From: Pseudomonas sp. FP1742 | Lineage (GTDB): Bacteria; Pseudomonadota; Gammaproteobacteria; Pseudomonadales; Pseudomonadaceae | Assembly (NCBI RefSeq): GCF_030687145.1 | Contig: NZ_CP117460.1 | Coordinates: 4,836,001 to 4,900,000, forward strand | Length of the DNA stretch: 64,000 bases | Direction: 5' to 3' | Shown: one piece after another, positions 45,071 through 53,740 of the stretch | Numbering within the stretch: the stretch's first letter is position 1 | Layout: each line of letters starts with the position of its first letter | The notes under the pieces: generated by a model | Database searches by the model: none | Seen by the model: only the letters and a program-made list of their open reading frames with translations | Told to the model about the DNA's origin: nothing | Position numbers and translations under genes: made by a program

Positions 45071-46069
45071 TCAACGCAGAGCCAACAGCCCCTGCACCAA
45101 CGGTTCCAGCTGCAAATCATTAACCGCTTTAACCTGCTCGATCATCGCCCCCGGCCAACTCTCAAGCCCCAGACAGGCCCCGAGCATGGCGCCGAGCATC
45201 GCCGCGATGGTGTCGGTGTCACCGCCCAGGCTCGCGGCCATGCACAGTGCTTCGAAGGCTGTCATCTCGCCAATGGCCACTTGCTGGGCCAGCGCAAACG
45301 ACACCACCACCGACTCCTGTGAGGCCACCGAAGTGCCGATCACGTCGTACAGCAAATCCGCCAGCAACGCCTTGTCGCTGTCGATACTGATGCTCCGCGC
45401 CCAACTGATGCGCGAGGCGATGCGCCCGCCGGCGACCCAGTGACCATGACTTTCGGCCTGCTGCGCGAACTGTTGGCCGAGGTTCAACGCCTCGCCCAGG
45501 TCCGTGCCGTTGATCCCGGCAGAAACCACCGCCGCCACCGCCGCCGCACTGGCAATCCCCAACGTAGTGTTGTGAGTCACCTGACAGGCCTGCACCACGG
45601 CTCGGATGAAACGCTCGGGATTGGCAACATCGGCTGCAATCCCCACCGGGGCGATACGCATCGCCGCGCCATTGGTGGTGCCGTAACGCCCCGCCTCTTC
45701 CAGCGAATGGCCGGCGAGGATCATTTCTATCGCACGTTTGGTCGAGGGTCCGAGCAAGTCTTGCGAGCCCTTGGCCTGCATCCCGGCCTCCCATTCGATC
45801 AGTCGTTGGGCCAACACCGCCGGTTCGATCCGGCCCTCGCCGTCAATCAGCAACTGGCCGACCAGGATTGCCTGTTCGGTATCGTCAGTGATCGAGCCCT
45901 TGGGCAGGTTCGCGGCGATCGGTTGATCGGGGCCGGCGTCTTGCAGGTCAGTGATTTCAACGAAACGCGCCTTGATTTCGGCGCGGCTCAGGGACTGGGT
46001 CGGCATGCCCAGCGCATCGCCCAGGGCCAGTCCATAGAACGCGCCGAGGGCACGGTTGAGCGCGGTCAT
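45071..46069 (-). CDS. ADP-ribosylglycohydrolase family protein (YegU-like)
   Basis: 332-residue protein of the DraG/ADP-ribosylglycohydrolase fold. Metal-binding signatures are ITDDTEQAILVGQLL near residue 60 and SLGGDTDTIAAMLGAMLGA near residue 285. The family cleaves N- or O-glycosidic bonds of ADP-ribose or nucleosides. The start at 46069 shares ATGA with the regulator's stop, so they are coupled. In yeg-type clusters it probably acts as a nucleosidase-like hydrolase. Confidence 0.9.
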   Translation of the reverse strand: MTALNRALGAFYGLALGDALGMPTQSLSRAEIKARFVEITDLQDAGPDQPIAANLPKGSITDDTEQAILVGQLLIDGEGRIEPAVLAQRLIEWEAGMQAKGSQDLLGPSTKRAIEMILAGHSLEEAGRYGTTNGAAMRIAPVGIAADVANPERFIRAVVQACQVTHNTTLGIASAAAVAAVVSAGINGTDLGEALNLGQQFAQQAESHGHWVAGGRIASRISWARSISIDSDKALLADLLYDVIGTSVASQESVVVSFALAQQVAIGEMTAFEALCMAASLGGDTDTIAAMLGAMLGACLGLESWPGAMIEQVKAVNDLQLEPLVQGLLALR

Positions 46070-46779
46070 TTTGGAGCTCCAAATTGCAAATGCAGACGAA
46101 AGTGCACCGGATCGAGCAGGCTTTCGACCTGTTCCATAAAGCGGTTCTGACGGTCGTAGGTGGTGCGCAGGGCTTTGAGGAACACTGTGCCCACCGGACG
46201 CCCGAGCAACTCGGCGTCTTCGGCATTCAGGGGTTCGGCACCGATCCACTGGTCGCCGTGCTCGCCGATATAGCCGTAGGCGGCCAACGTGATGGTCAGG
46301 GAATTATCGATCAGCCCCACGCGCGGCAGGCCTTCCAGGCCTCCGGTCGCGGGCATCAACGCACGTTCCAGAGACACCAGCGTGCCGTCGGTGGCGCGCC
46401 GGCGCCGGTCGAGGGTGATGAACTGATCGGTACCGAAACGCGACAACAGGTCAGGACGGGTCACGGCCTCCAGCCGCAGCACTTCGGTATTGATCAACGC
46501 CCCGCTGTCGGCCAGCGCCTGGGCCCAGCCGCTGCTCTGATCGAGCACTACGCCGTCGTAAGTAACGATGGAACCGACTCCGCTTTGCGTGGCGATGTAG
46601 TGACGCCGTTTCAGTTCGGCCAGGGCTTCACGCAGCGTGCCGCGGCTGACTTTGAATTCCTGAGCCAACTGATGTTCGCCCGGCAATAGCAAGCCGTCCT
46701 CCATCAGGCCGCTTTCAATGCGCCGGATAAGCTCGTCGATCACCCGTTGTTTCTTGTCAAATCGTACCTGTCTAATCAT
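46066..46779 (-). CDS. GntR family regulator with UTRA domain (YegW-like)
   Basis: 237 residues: an N-terminal winged helix (about 8-75; VIDELIRRIESGLMEDGLLLPGEHQLAQEFKVSRGTLREALAELKRR) and a UTRA ligand domain (about 95-235). The start is the ATG at 46779 (MIRQVRFDKKQR). An in-frame TTG six bases earlier is less likely. No good ribosome site precedes it, so translation may be weak or leaderless. It is first in the kinase/permease cluster and presumably represses it. Confidence 0.87.
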   Translation of the reverse strand: MIRQVRFDKKQRVIDELIRRIESGLMEDGLLLPGEHQLAQEFKVSRGTLREALAELKRRHYIATQSGVGSIVTYDGVVLDQSSGWAQALADSGALINTEVLRLEAVTRPDLLSRFGTDQFITLDRRRRATDGTLVSLERALMPATGGLEGLPRVGLIDNSLTITLAAYGYIGEHGDQWIGAEPLNAEDAELLGRPVGTVFLKALRTTYDRQNRFMEQVESLLDPVHFRLHLQFGAPK

Positions 46780-46875
46780 GTACAAAGTGATAACCGAAAG
46801 GGATTAGGGCGAGCAAGGGATATTTTGTGGCTGGATTTTTTGTGCACACACAACTTGGGGATGACACAGCGCGCA

Positions 46876-46904
46876 ACTGTGGGAGCGGGCTTGCCCGCGA
46901 AGAC
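46876..46904. repeat. single REP unit
   Basis: One unpaired unit (CTGTGGGAGCGGGCTTGCCC core) lies between araH and the GntR gene; no second arm was found within 150 bases. Confidence 0.85.
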
Positions 46905-46955
46905 GTCGGCACATTCAGTATCAATATGTCAGACAACCCGCCCCCTTAGGGACAA

Positions 46956-47930
46956 TCAGCGCTGCTTCAGCCGGTCGATCACAACGGCCAGCAGCAGGAT
47001 CGAACCGCGAATTACATATTGGTAGAAGGTATCGATGTTCTTCAGGTTCATCGCATTCTCGATGATCGCCAGAATCAACACCCCGGCGATCACATGCCGG
47101 ATCATCCCGATCCCGCCGCTCAGCGACACCCCGCCCAGCACGCAAGCCGAGATCACCGTCAGCTCGAAACCCTGGCCAATCATCGGCTGGCCCGAGGTCA
47201 TGCGCGACGCCAGAATCACCCCGGCCAATGCGCCGATGACACCGTGGACGGCGAAGATGAGGATCTTGGTCCGGTCAACGTTGACCCCGGCCAGCAGCGC
47301 CGCTTCCTGGTTGCCGCCGATGGCCATGGTGTTGCGCCCGTAGGTGGTGTAATTCAGCAGCCAGCCGAAAAACAGGAAGCAAACGATGGTGATCAGAATC
47401 GGCACCGGCACGCCGAACAACTGGCCATTACCAAAGACGAAAAACGATTCCTGGGACACGCCGACCGCTTTGCCGTTGGCAAAGATGTAAGCCAGGCCAC
47501 GAACAATCTGCATGGTCGCCAGCGTGGTGATCAACGCATTGACCCGCAGCTTGGCGATCACGATCCCGTTGATCAGCCCGACAATCAGCCCCATCACCAG
47601 CGCCGCACTGACGCCGAGGAACACGCTGTTGGTGTCGCGCATCACCACCGCCGCGACCACGCCGGCGCAGGCAATCACCGAGCCCACCGACAAGTCGAAG
47701 TGCCCGGATGCCAGGCAATACAACATGGTGCAGGCGGCAATCCCGGTGGTGGAAATCGCCAGGCCCAGACCGCGCATGTTCAGCGGCGACAGAAAGTTAT
47801 CGATCAGCAAGGTGCAGAGCACGAAGATTCCGACGGCCGCCAACAGCATCACCCAGTCATCGAGAAAGCGTCGCAGGTCCAGCGGTTTGCGCGGGGTTGG
47901 CAGAGCGTTGTTTTGGATAGTCATAGTCAC
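46956..47930 (-). CDS. araH: L-arabinose/galactose ABC transporter permease
   Basis: 324-residue inner-membrane permease of the BPD_transp_2 type with about ten helices. Typical ribose/arabinose permease motifs are VGSVIACAGVVAAVVM, GLVNGIVIAKLRVNALI-like (read here as GLINGIVIAKLRVNALITTL) and GGVSLSGGIGMIRHVIAGVL. It begins 3 bases after araG. It forms the channel of the AraFGH importer. Confidence 0.93.
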   Translation of the reverse strand: MTMTIQNNALPTPRKPLDLRRFLDDWVMLLAAVGIFVLCTLLIDNFLSPLNMRGLGLAISTTGIAACTMLYCLASGHFDLSVGSVIACAGVVAAVVMRDTNSVFLGVSAALVMGLIVGLINGIVIAKLRVNALITTLATMQIVRGLAYIFANGKAVGVSQESFFVFGNGQLFGVPVPILITIVCFLFFGWLLNYTTYGRNTMAIGGNQEAALLAGVNVDRTKILIFAVHGVIGALAGVILASRMTSGQPMIGQGFELTVISACVLGGVSLSGGIGMIRHVIAGVLILAIIENAMNLKNIDTFYQYVIRGSILLLAVVIDRLKQR

Positions 47931-47933
47931 CTC

Positions 47934-49478
47934 TCAGTTCGCCACGTCGGCAGCGCGTTGGCGTGGCAAAGCCAGTTGCAGCAGGTTGGATTCATTGGCG
48001 TGTTCGCGGGTCAGTTCGCCGCGCATCGTGCCTTCGCAGAGCACCAGGATGCGGTCGGAAATACCCATGACTTCCATCAGGTCGCTGGACACCACAATCA
48101 CCGCAATACCGCTGGCGGCCAGGTTGTGGATGATCTGGTAGATCTCGGCTTTGGCCCCGATGTCGATGCCCCGGGTGGGCTCGTCGAGCAGCAGGACTTT
48201 CATCGGCATCGACAACCAGCGACCAAGGATCGCCTTCTGCTGATTGCCGCCGGACAGGTACATGATTTTCTGCGCCGCGTTGGGCGTCTTCACTTTCAGC
48301 GCCTTGATCTGCTTGTCGGCGTTGCCCTTTTCCCACAGCCCGCGCAACAGACAACCAAAGGTCGAATGAGCGCCGCGGGCACTGATGTTGATGTTCTCGG
48401 CGACGCTGGCCAGCGGCAGGATGCCCTCCTTCTTGCGGTCCTCGGGGCACAACAGAATCCCCGCGGCGATGGCATCGCGTGGTGAATGCAGCTTCAGTTC
48501 ATGCCCGCGTAATTCCAGGCGTCCGGCGGTGTTGCGGGTCAGCCCGCTGAGCATGCGCAGCAGCTCGGTGCGACCCGCGCCAACCAGGCCGAACAGCCCA
48601 AGAATCTCGCCTTTGTGCACTTCGAAACTCACCGGCTCACGCAAGCCCGGCCCCAGCAACCCGTCGACCTTGAGCGCCACCGCGCCACGGGGACGGTTGC
48701 GGTAATCGTAGATGTCCTGAATGTCGCGACCGACCATGCACGTCACCAACTGGTCATGGGTCAACGCGCTCATGTCCTCGAAGGTGCGCACGAAGCGACC
48801 GTCCTTGAACACCGTTACCGCGTTGCAGATGCGGAACACTTCCTCCATGCGATGGGAGACGTAAAGCACCACTTTGCCTTCGTCCCGCAGGCGCCCGATG
48901 ATTGCCATCAAGCGATCGATTTCCCGCGCCGACAGGCTGCTGGTGGGTTCATCGAATGCAATCACATGCGCGCCACGGGACAGCGCCTTGGCGATTTCCA
49001 CCAGTTGCCGCTGACCGAGGGACAAACGTCCGACTTTCTCTTGCGGATCGATTTCATCGGCCAGGCCTTTGAGACAGGCCAGTGCCTGTTGGCGCAAGGC
49101 GCCGCGATTGATCAGGCCGAAACTCGCCGGCAGATGACCGAGAAACAGGTTCTCGGCCACGGTCATTTCCGGCACCAGGTGCAGCTCCTGATGGATCACC
49201 GCAACACCGCTGCCAATGCTGTCGGCGGTGGACTTGAAGACCCTGGTCTGCTCGCCGATCTGCAGGTCGCCGCTGTTCGGTGTGTAAGCACCGCCGAGGA
49301 TTTTCAACAATGTGGATTTACCGGCGCCGTTCTCCCCCATCAAGGCGTGAACCTGTCCCGGATGCGCGACGAAGCTGATGCCGTCCAGCGCCTTCACCCC
49401 GGGAAAGGTTTTGCCGATCCCGTTGAAGCGCAGACTCCCGCCAATGCGCTGTTCATCTGTTTGTACGTGTGCGTGCAT
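47934..49478 (-). CDS. araG: L-arabinose/galactose ABC transporter ATP-binding protein
   Basis: 514-residue tandem ATPase. The first domain has Walker A GENGAGKSTLLK and signature LSLGQRQLVEIAKAL. The second has the usual degenerate loop FGLVGAGRTELLRML and signature YLSGGNQQKAILGRWL, normal for monosaccharide ABC ATPases. The start at 49478 (MHAHVQTDEQRIGG) follows AGAGGTGG. It energises AraFGH import. Confidence 0.94.
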   Translation of the reverse strand: MHAHVQTDEQRIGGSLRFNGIGKTFPGVKALDGISFVAHPGQVHALMGENGAGKSTLLKILGGAYTPNSGDLQIGEQTRVFKSTADSIGSGVAVIHQELHLVPEMTVAENLFLGHLPASFGLINRGALRQQALACLKGLADEIDPQEKVGRLSLGQRQLVEIAKALSRGAHVIAFDEPTSSLSAREIDRLMAIIGRLRDEGKVVLYVSHRMEEVFRICNAVTVFKDGRFVRTFEDMSALTHDQLVTCMVGRDIQDIYDYRNRPRGAVALKVDGLLGPGLREPVSFEVHKGEILGLFGLVGAGRTELLRMLSGLTRNTAGRLELRGHELKLHSPRDAIAAGILLCPEDRKKEGILPLASVAENINISARGAHSTFGCLLRGLWEKGNADKQIKALKVKTPNAAQKIMYLSGGNQQKAILGRWLSMPMKVLLLDEPTRGIDIGAKAEIYQIIHNLAASGIAVIVVSSDLMEVMGISDRILVLCEGTMRGELTREHANESNLLQLALPRQRAADVAN

Positions 49479-49543
49479 AACCCACCTCTTCACACCGATC
49501 AGGCAGCCCCGTCGCCAGGGCCGCCGATGAAATCAACCGCGCT

Positions 49544-50548
49544 TCAATTCCACAGGCCGATCTTTTCCAGTTCCTGCTTGAAGTTGTCGCGCGTGATCAG
49601 CGTCACGTCGTCCATGGCGGTGTATTTCGGCGGCTCTTTGCCGGTGGTGACCCACTCGTGCATCATGCTGGCGGTGTTGTAACCCTCGATGTGCGGGCTC
49701 GGCAGCATCGAGCCGAAGAAGCCGCTGTTGGGTTTCTTCAGTTCGCCAATGGCATCGGTGCCGTTGATGCCGATGCCGATCACGTTTGCCGCGGCAAAAC
49801 CGGCGCTTTCGGTGGCGCGCACGCCGCCCAGCACGGTGTTGTCGTTCATGCCGCCGATGATCAGGTTTTTCGCCGCACCCGGCAGTTTCACCAGCGCCGA
49901 GTTGGTGGCATCCATGCTGCCCGGCACGTCGAGGGTTTTCAGGGCCGAGAACAGAATGTGGTCTTTCGGCATCCCGGCGTCTTCCAGGGCTTTAACCGAA
50001 CCGTCGGTGCGTTTCTTGCCGGTGTCGAGTTCGTTGAAGGTGTTGATCACCGCATAGGTTTCTTTCCAGTCCCAGCCGCGTTTTTTCGCTTCGGCGGCCA
50101 TGGCGGCGCCCTGCTTCTGGCCGACTTCGAAAGCTGCCATGCCGAGGTACGGCACGTCTTCCATGAACTTGCCGCCAGCATCGACGAAACGGTCATCGAC
50201 GGCGATCACTTTCAAACCATTGAGCTTGGCCTTGGCCATGATCGCAGGGCCCAGGGATACGTCCGGCGGGCAGATCACGAAGCCCTTGGCGCCGTTGGCC
50301 GCCAGGCTGTCGATGGCCGACAGGGTTTTCTCGCCGTCAGGCACGGCGATCTTGATGACGGTGAAGCCCTTGTCCTTGCCGGCCTTTTCGGCGAATGCCC
50401 ATTCGGTCTGGAACCAGGGCTCTTCGGCTTGCTTGACCAGAAAACCGATCTTCACTTCCTCGGCCGCCAGCAACGTACTGCTCAGGCTGACCGCGGTGAC
50501 CGCCAAAGCGGCACAGCACAGGGAACGGATCCCACGACGACGTTTCAT
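49544..50548 (-). CDS. araF: L-arabinose/galactose-binding periplasmic protein
   Basis: 334 residues with a signal peptide ending LLAAEEV. The mature protein matches the E. coli AraF pattern: KIGFLVKQAEEPWFQTEWAF, VIKIAVPDGEKTLSAIDSLA, IIGGMNDNTVLGGVRATE and VTLITRDNFKQELEKIGL. AraF proteins bind L-arabinose, D-galactose or D-fucose. A 130-base region upstream, after the SDR gene, holds an operator like that of the GntR gene (50626-50639), so araFGH probably has its own regulated promoter. Confidence 0.94.
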   Translation of the reverse strand: MKRRRGIRSLCCAALAVTAVSLSSTLLAAEEVKIGFLVKQAEEPWFQTEWAFAEKAGKDKGFTVIKIAVPDGEKTLSAIDSLAANGAKGFVICPPDVSLGPAIMAKAKLNGLKVIAVDDRFVDAGGKFMEDVPYLGMAAFEVGQKQGAAMAAEAKKRGWDWKETYAVINTFNELDTGKKRTDGSVKALEDAGMPKDHILFSALKTLDVPGSMDATNSALVKLPGAAKNLIIGGMNDNTVLGGVRATESAGFAAANVIGIGINGTDAIGELKKPNSGFFGSMLPSPHIEGYNTASMMHEWVTTGKEPPKYTAMDDVTLITRDNFKQELEKIGLWN

Positions 50549-50625
50549 AAGCTGACTCCTTGTTATTTTTTTTGAGCGTTATTTGAAAGCCAATACAGCG
50601 GTCAAAGCATGCAGCCAATAGTCAT

Positions 50626-50639
50626 ATCGTATGATGATT
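50626..50639. promoter_or_regulatory. GntR-type operator upstream of araF
   Basis: The minus-strand sequence AATCATCATACGAT matches AATCATCATATGAT upstream of the GntR gene (53560-53573) in 13 of 14 positions. It lies 80-90 bases before the araF start, between possible promoter hexamers (CTGAAA and TATGAC, minus strand). Confidence 0.6.
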
Positions 50640-50678
50640 GTATTTCAGGCGTAGTTCTGCCCCTGAAACCCAAGTCAT

Positions 50679-51497
50679 TCAGTCGTGGTACATGACCGAA
50701 CGACCACCATCGATGGTGATGCACGAAGCATTGATGAAAGGCGCCTCATCACTGGCCAGGAACACGGCGGTCATCGCCACTTCGATGGGCTGGCCGATGC
50801 GCCGCGGTGGATGCAAGTCGAAGGCCCGCTGACGTTCGGCATGGGGGTCGGCAAAACCGTTCCAGTAATCGACGTTCAGTTGGGTTTCGATATAGCCCGG
50901 CGCGATGGCGTTGACGCGAATGCCCTTGGGTGCGTATTCGATGCCCAAGGCGCGGGTCAGCCCGAGCAGGCCATGCTTGGCCACCGGGTACGGGAAGCAG
51001 CCGGGAATGATGTGGGTCGAATGGGTCGAGGCGATGTTGATGATGCTGCCGATGCCCTGCTCGATCATCTGCGGCAGCACGGCTTTGCAGCCATACCAGG
51101 CGCCGTCCAGATCAATGGCGAAGCAGCGGTGCCAGTCGTCCTCGGTCATTTGCAGCGGATCACGGAACACGTTGACCCCGGCGCAGTTGACCAGCACGTC
51201 GATGCGACCGTGAAGCTCAATGGCCAACTTGGCCATGGCGTGCAGGTCTTGCTGGCGCGATACGTCGGCCTTGATCGCCACCACATCCGCGCCTTGTTCA
51301 CGCCAATGCGCCGCGACCTTTTCGACTTTCTCGGCCTGGATATCGCTGATGATCAGCTTGGCCTGCTGGGACGCAAAGGTCGCGACAATCGCTTCGCCGA
51401 TCCCCTGAGCGGCACCGGTCAACAGCACGACTTTGTTTTTCAGGCGCTCACCCTTGGGCGGTGCGGGCACTGGCGGCAAGGAAAGAGGTTCAGCCAT
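50679..51497 (-). CDS. SDR family sugar 1-dehydrogenase (galactose/arabinose type, inferred)
   Basis: 272-residue classical SDR: cofactor loop LLTGAAQGIGEAIV near residue 28, NCAGVNV, catalytic Ser in IINIASTHSTHI and the YPVAK active-site pair. In this setting (lactonase upstream, AraFGH importer downstream, a promoter shared with dgoK) it most likely oxidises D-galactose and/or L-arabinose to the lactone. That is context-based; SDRs alone do not reveal the substrate. The final IDGGRSVMYHD is typical. Confidence 0.85.
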   Translation of the reverse strand: MAEPLSLPPVPAPPKGERLKNKVVLLTGAAQGIGEAIVATFASQQAKLIISDIQAEKVEKVAAHWREQGADVVAIKADVSRQQDLHAMAKLAIELHGRIDVLVNCAGVNVFRDPLQMTEDDWHRCFAIDLDGAWYGCKAVLPQMIEQGIGSIINIASTHSTHIIPGCFPYPVAKHGLLGLTRALGIEYAPKGIRVNAIAPGYIETQLNVDYWNGFADPHAERQRAFDLHPPRRIGQPIEVAMTAVFLASDEAPFINASCITIDGGRSVMYHD

Positions 51498-51709
51498 GGA
51501 TCAACACTCCTGTTCGAAGACACGACGAAAACCGGGCATCTGTCGATGTCCGGTCAAAAGGCTTTGTGGAATAGGCAGGCAGGCGCGAAAGAACCCGGGC
51601 GCCGGGGTGGTCAGAAGCACTGTCGCCCCGAGGGAGGACGGTGGAATATCGCTGCATCACTTCACCTGATTTGTTTTTTTAAGTGTGAGTGCGTGTAACT
51701 GATGGAGCC

Positions 51710-51770
51710 GACTATAAACCCGGCCGCCAAATAATCTCAATATATAATTTTACATCCCATATTTTGGGAT
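51710..51770 (-). promoter_or_regulatory. SDR-operon promoter, near-duplicate of the dgoK promoter
   Basis: On the minus strand, ATCCCA-N5-TGGGAT (51770-51754), then -35 TTGAGA (51740-51735), an 18-base spacer and -10 TATAGT (51716-51711). Layout and most bases equal those upstream of dgoK (38829-38889). The palindrome abuts the stop codon of the SMP-30 gene. About 210 bases of untranslated leader follow before the SDR start. Confidence 0.75.
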
Positions 51771-52646
51771 TTAACCCGCAAATCGCTGACAGGGTTTTCC
51801 GGGTACATCGACTCGAACCGACAACAACGCACCATCCAATGGATGGTTGAGCGGGCTCGCCGCACTGGTGACGTACAAGGTTTTGAAGTCTTCGCCACCG
51901 AACACGCAACTGGTGGGGCGGCTGACAGGCAGTTCGATCACCCGGTCCACATGACCCTCGGGGGTCAGCCTGAGCAGGCAACTGCCGTCCCAGCGGGCGT
52001 TCCAGATATAGCCCTCGGCATCCATCGCCGAGCCGTCGGGGCCACCCCGTTCGTGGGGGCCAAACCAGACGTAGGCGGTGTCGAGACTGCCGTCGGTATG
52101 GATGAAATGCCGGTAAAGCGTGCTGTCGAGGCTGTCGGCGAAATACAGGGTCGTGCCGTCATCGCTCCACAGCAACGTGTTAGGAATACCCAGCCCTCGC
52201 AGCAGCGGCGTGACCCGAGCATCGCGGTCGATGCGAAACAGGCCACCGGAGCGGCGCACGATGGGCAAGTCTTCGCCCTGCTCGCCAATGTTGTTTTGCA
52301 TGGTGCCCAGCCAGAGCCGGCCCAAGGCATCACAACGGGCTTCGTTGGCGCGATTGCCGGGTTGCGGATCGGCCACGCAGAGCAAGGTCAACCGAGGTTC
52401 CAGGCCGGGAGAGTTCAGGTCCAGCCGATAAACCCCGCTGTTCAACGTCACCAGGGCGTCACCGCTTTCGCAGGGGATGAACGCGGACACGTGCTCCGGC
52501 ATCTGCCAGATTTGCACATTGGCGCCGATCAGTCGCAGCGCCTGTTTGCCGGCGATGTCTACCCAGTACAGCGCCTGGGTCGGTGCATCCCAGAACGGGC
52601 CTTCACCGAGTCGCGCACGGTGTTCGGTAACCGCAGTCCACGTCAT
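51771..52646 (-). CDS. SMP-30/gluconolactonase family lactonase
   Basis: 291-residue six-bladed propeller lactonase. Metal-site residues lie in RLGEGPFWD (Glu), a central asparagine in GLGIPNTLLWSDDG, and the C-terminal Asp in GPDGSAMDAEGYIWNARWDG. It would open the galactono- or arabinono-lactone made by the neighbouring SDR. The gene precedes the SDR on the same strand but is separated from it by a promoter, so it may have its own start upstream or share the GntR transcript. Confidence 0.9.
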   Translation of the reverse strand: MTWTAVTEHRARLGEGPFWDAPTQALYWVDIAGKQALRLIGANVQIWQMPEHVSAFIPCESGDALVTLNSGVYRLDLNSPGLEPRLTLLCVADPQPGNRANEARCDALGRLWLGTMQNNIGEQGEDLPIVRRSGGLFRIDRDARVTPLLRGLGIPNTLLWSDDGTTLYFADSLDSTLYRHFIHTDGSLDTAYVWFGPHERGGPDGSAMDAEGYIWNARWDGSCLLRLTPEGHVDRVIELPVSRPTSCVFGGEDFKTLYVTSAASPLNHPLDGALLSVRVDVPGKPCQRFAG

Positions 52647-52669
52647 GAAACCTCCTTTTTATTGCTTTT

Positions 52670-52760
52670 ATGTGGGAGCGGGCTTGCTCGCGAAGAGGCC
52701 ATGACATTCACCATCTCTGTCGCCTGACACATCGCCTTCGCGAGCAATCCCGCTCCCACA
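52670..52760. repeat. REP pair (inverted)
   Basis: Units at 52670-52698 and 52733-52760; the right arm has one change (GCAATCCCGC). It lies between the GntR gene and the SMP-30 gene. Confidence 0.9.
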
Positions 52761-52774
52761 ACGGTTCTTTATTG

Positions 52775-53491
52775 TTAGCTGGCCTTTTTATCGGCCATGA
52801 CTTGTGGGTAAAACCGTTTGATCGCCAGATCGGCGTTATCGATCAGGGTCATGCAGGCCCACACACCCCGCGCGGCATCCCGGGCGGCGATGGCGTCGGC
52901 CATGTCTTTGTGGATCGGCAAGGTTCGGCGCAGCTCGTCGGGGTCGGCGGCAGACACTTCAAAGGACACTGCCAGCAACGCGCCGAGGGCCGGGACCATT
53001 TGTTCGATGAATTGATTGTGGCTGGCGGCGAGGATGCACTCGTGGAAGAACTGGTCGGCGCGGTTGTAATCAACTCCACTGTCCACCGCTCGTTCCAGCG
53101 CGTTGTAGGCCTGAAGCACCGCTTGCACTTGCTCCACCGTCGCGCGCTCGCAGGCCCAGCGCACGGCCATCGGTTCGATGGTACGACGCAGGTCGAGCAA
53201 GTCGTCGACGAAGTTTTCCGGCAAACCGCTGCGCGACAGCCAGCCGACGACTTGTGGATCGAAGAGGTTCCAGCGCCGCACCGGCAACACCCGCGTGCCG
53301 ACCTTCGGCCCGACTTCGAGCATGCCTTTGGCGACCAGGGTTTTGATGGCTTCGCGGATGACGGTACGGCTGACCCCGAGCTGTTCGCCCAGATCGGCTT
53401 CAACCTTGATGGTTTCGCCGGGCTTCACCTGGCCAGCGGCGATCCAGCACCCCAGCCAATCAACCGTCGACGCGTGAAAACTGCTGGACAT
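52775..53491 (-). CDS. FadR/GntR family regulator with FCD domain
   Basis: 238 residues: an N-terminal winged helix (about 10-75; VEADLGEQLGVSRTVIREAIKTLVAKGMLEV) and an FCD ligand domain (about 85-230) with metal-binding histidines (ADQFFHECILAASHNQF; LPIHKDMADAI). The start at 53491 (MSSSFHASTVDWLG) follows GAGGT. The longer frame is rejected. It is probably a repressor of the sugar importer and of itself, since matching sites occur in both promoters; the ligand is likely a sugar acid. Confidence 0.9.
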   Translation of the reverse strand: MSSSFHASTVDWLGCWIAAGQVKPGETIKVEADLGEQLGVSRTVIREAIKTLVAKGMLEVGPKVGTRVLPVRRWNLFDPQVVGWLSRSGLPENFVDDLLDLRRTIEPMAVRWACERATVEQVQAVLQAYNALERAVDSGVDYNRADQFFHECILAASHNQFIEQMVPALGALLAVSFEVSAADPDELRRTLPIHKDMADAIAARDAARGVWACMTLIDNADLAIKRFYPQVMADKKAS

Positions 53492-53559
53492 GGTTACCTC
53501 GCCACCCCGGTGACAAAAACGAAACGACAAAAAAGCCATTTGCGATGGATGCCCACGCT

Positions 53560-53583
53560 AATCATCATATGATTGAGTGTCAA
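53560..53583 (-). promoter_or_regulatory. GntR gene promoter with overlapping operator
   Basis: TTGACA (53583-53578, minus strand) is a strong -35 box. The palindromic ATCATATGAT core with AATCATCATATGAT (53560-53573) occupies the spacer toward the -10 region. A site there would block RNA polymerase, so autorepression is likely. The same sequence recurs upstream of araF. Confidence 0.65.
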
Positions 53584-53740
53584 TTGGATTTTTCTGGAGT
53601 CCTTGCCAATGCAGACATGACTGTTCGTCCGATTACTGCCCCCGGCACTTTGAACCCACTCACTTTGTAAACTACGGTTAGCCCGCAACAGATCAGGCAG
53701 TCAGCAGGATCTGTTTCACTCAAACTTGCCATCGACAGGT

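Noticed and set aside
46761..46790. TGTCTAATCATGTACA near the UTRA-type GntR start as an operator
   Set aside because: Only three bases at each end are complementary, and no second copy was found upstream of the cluster.
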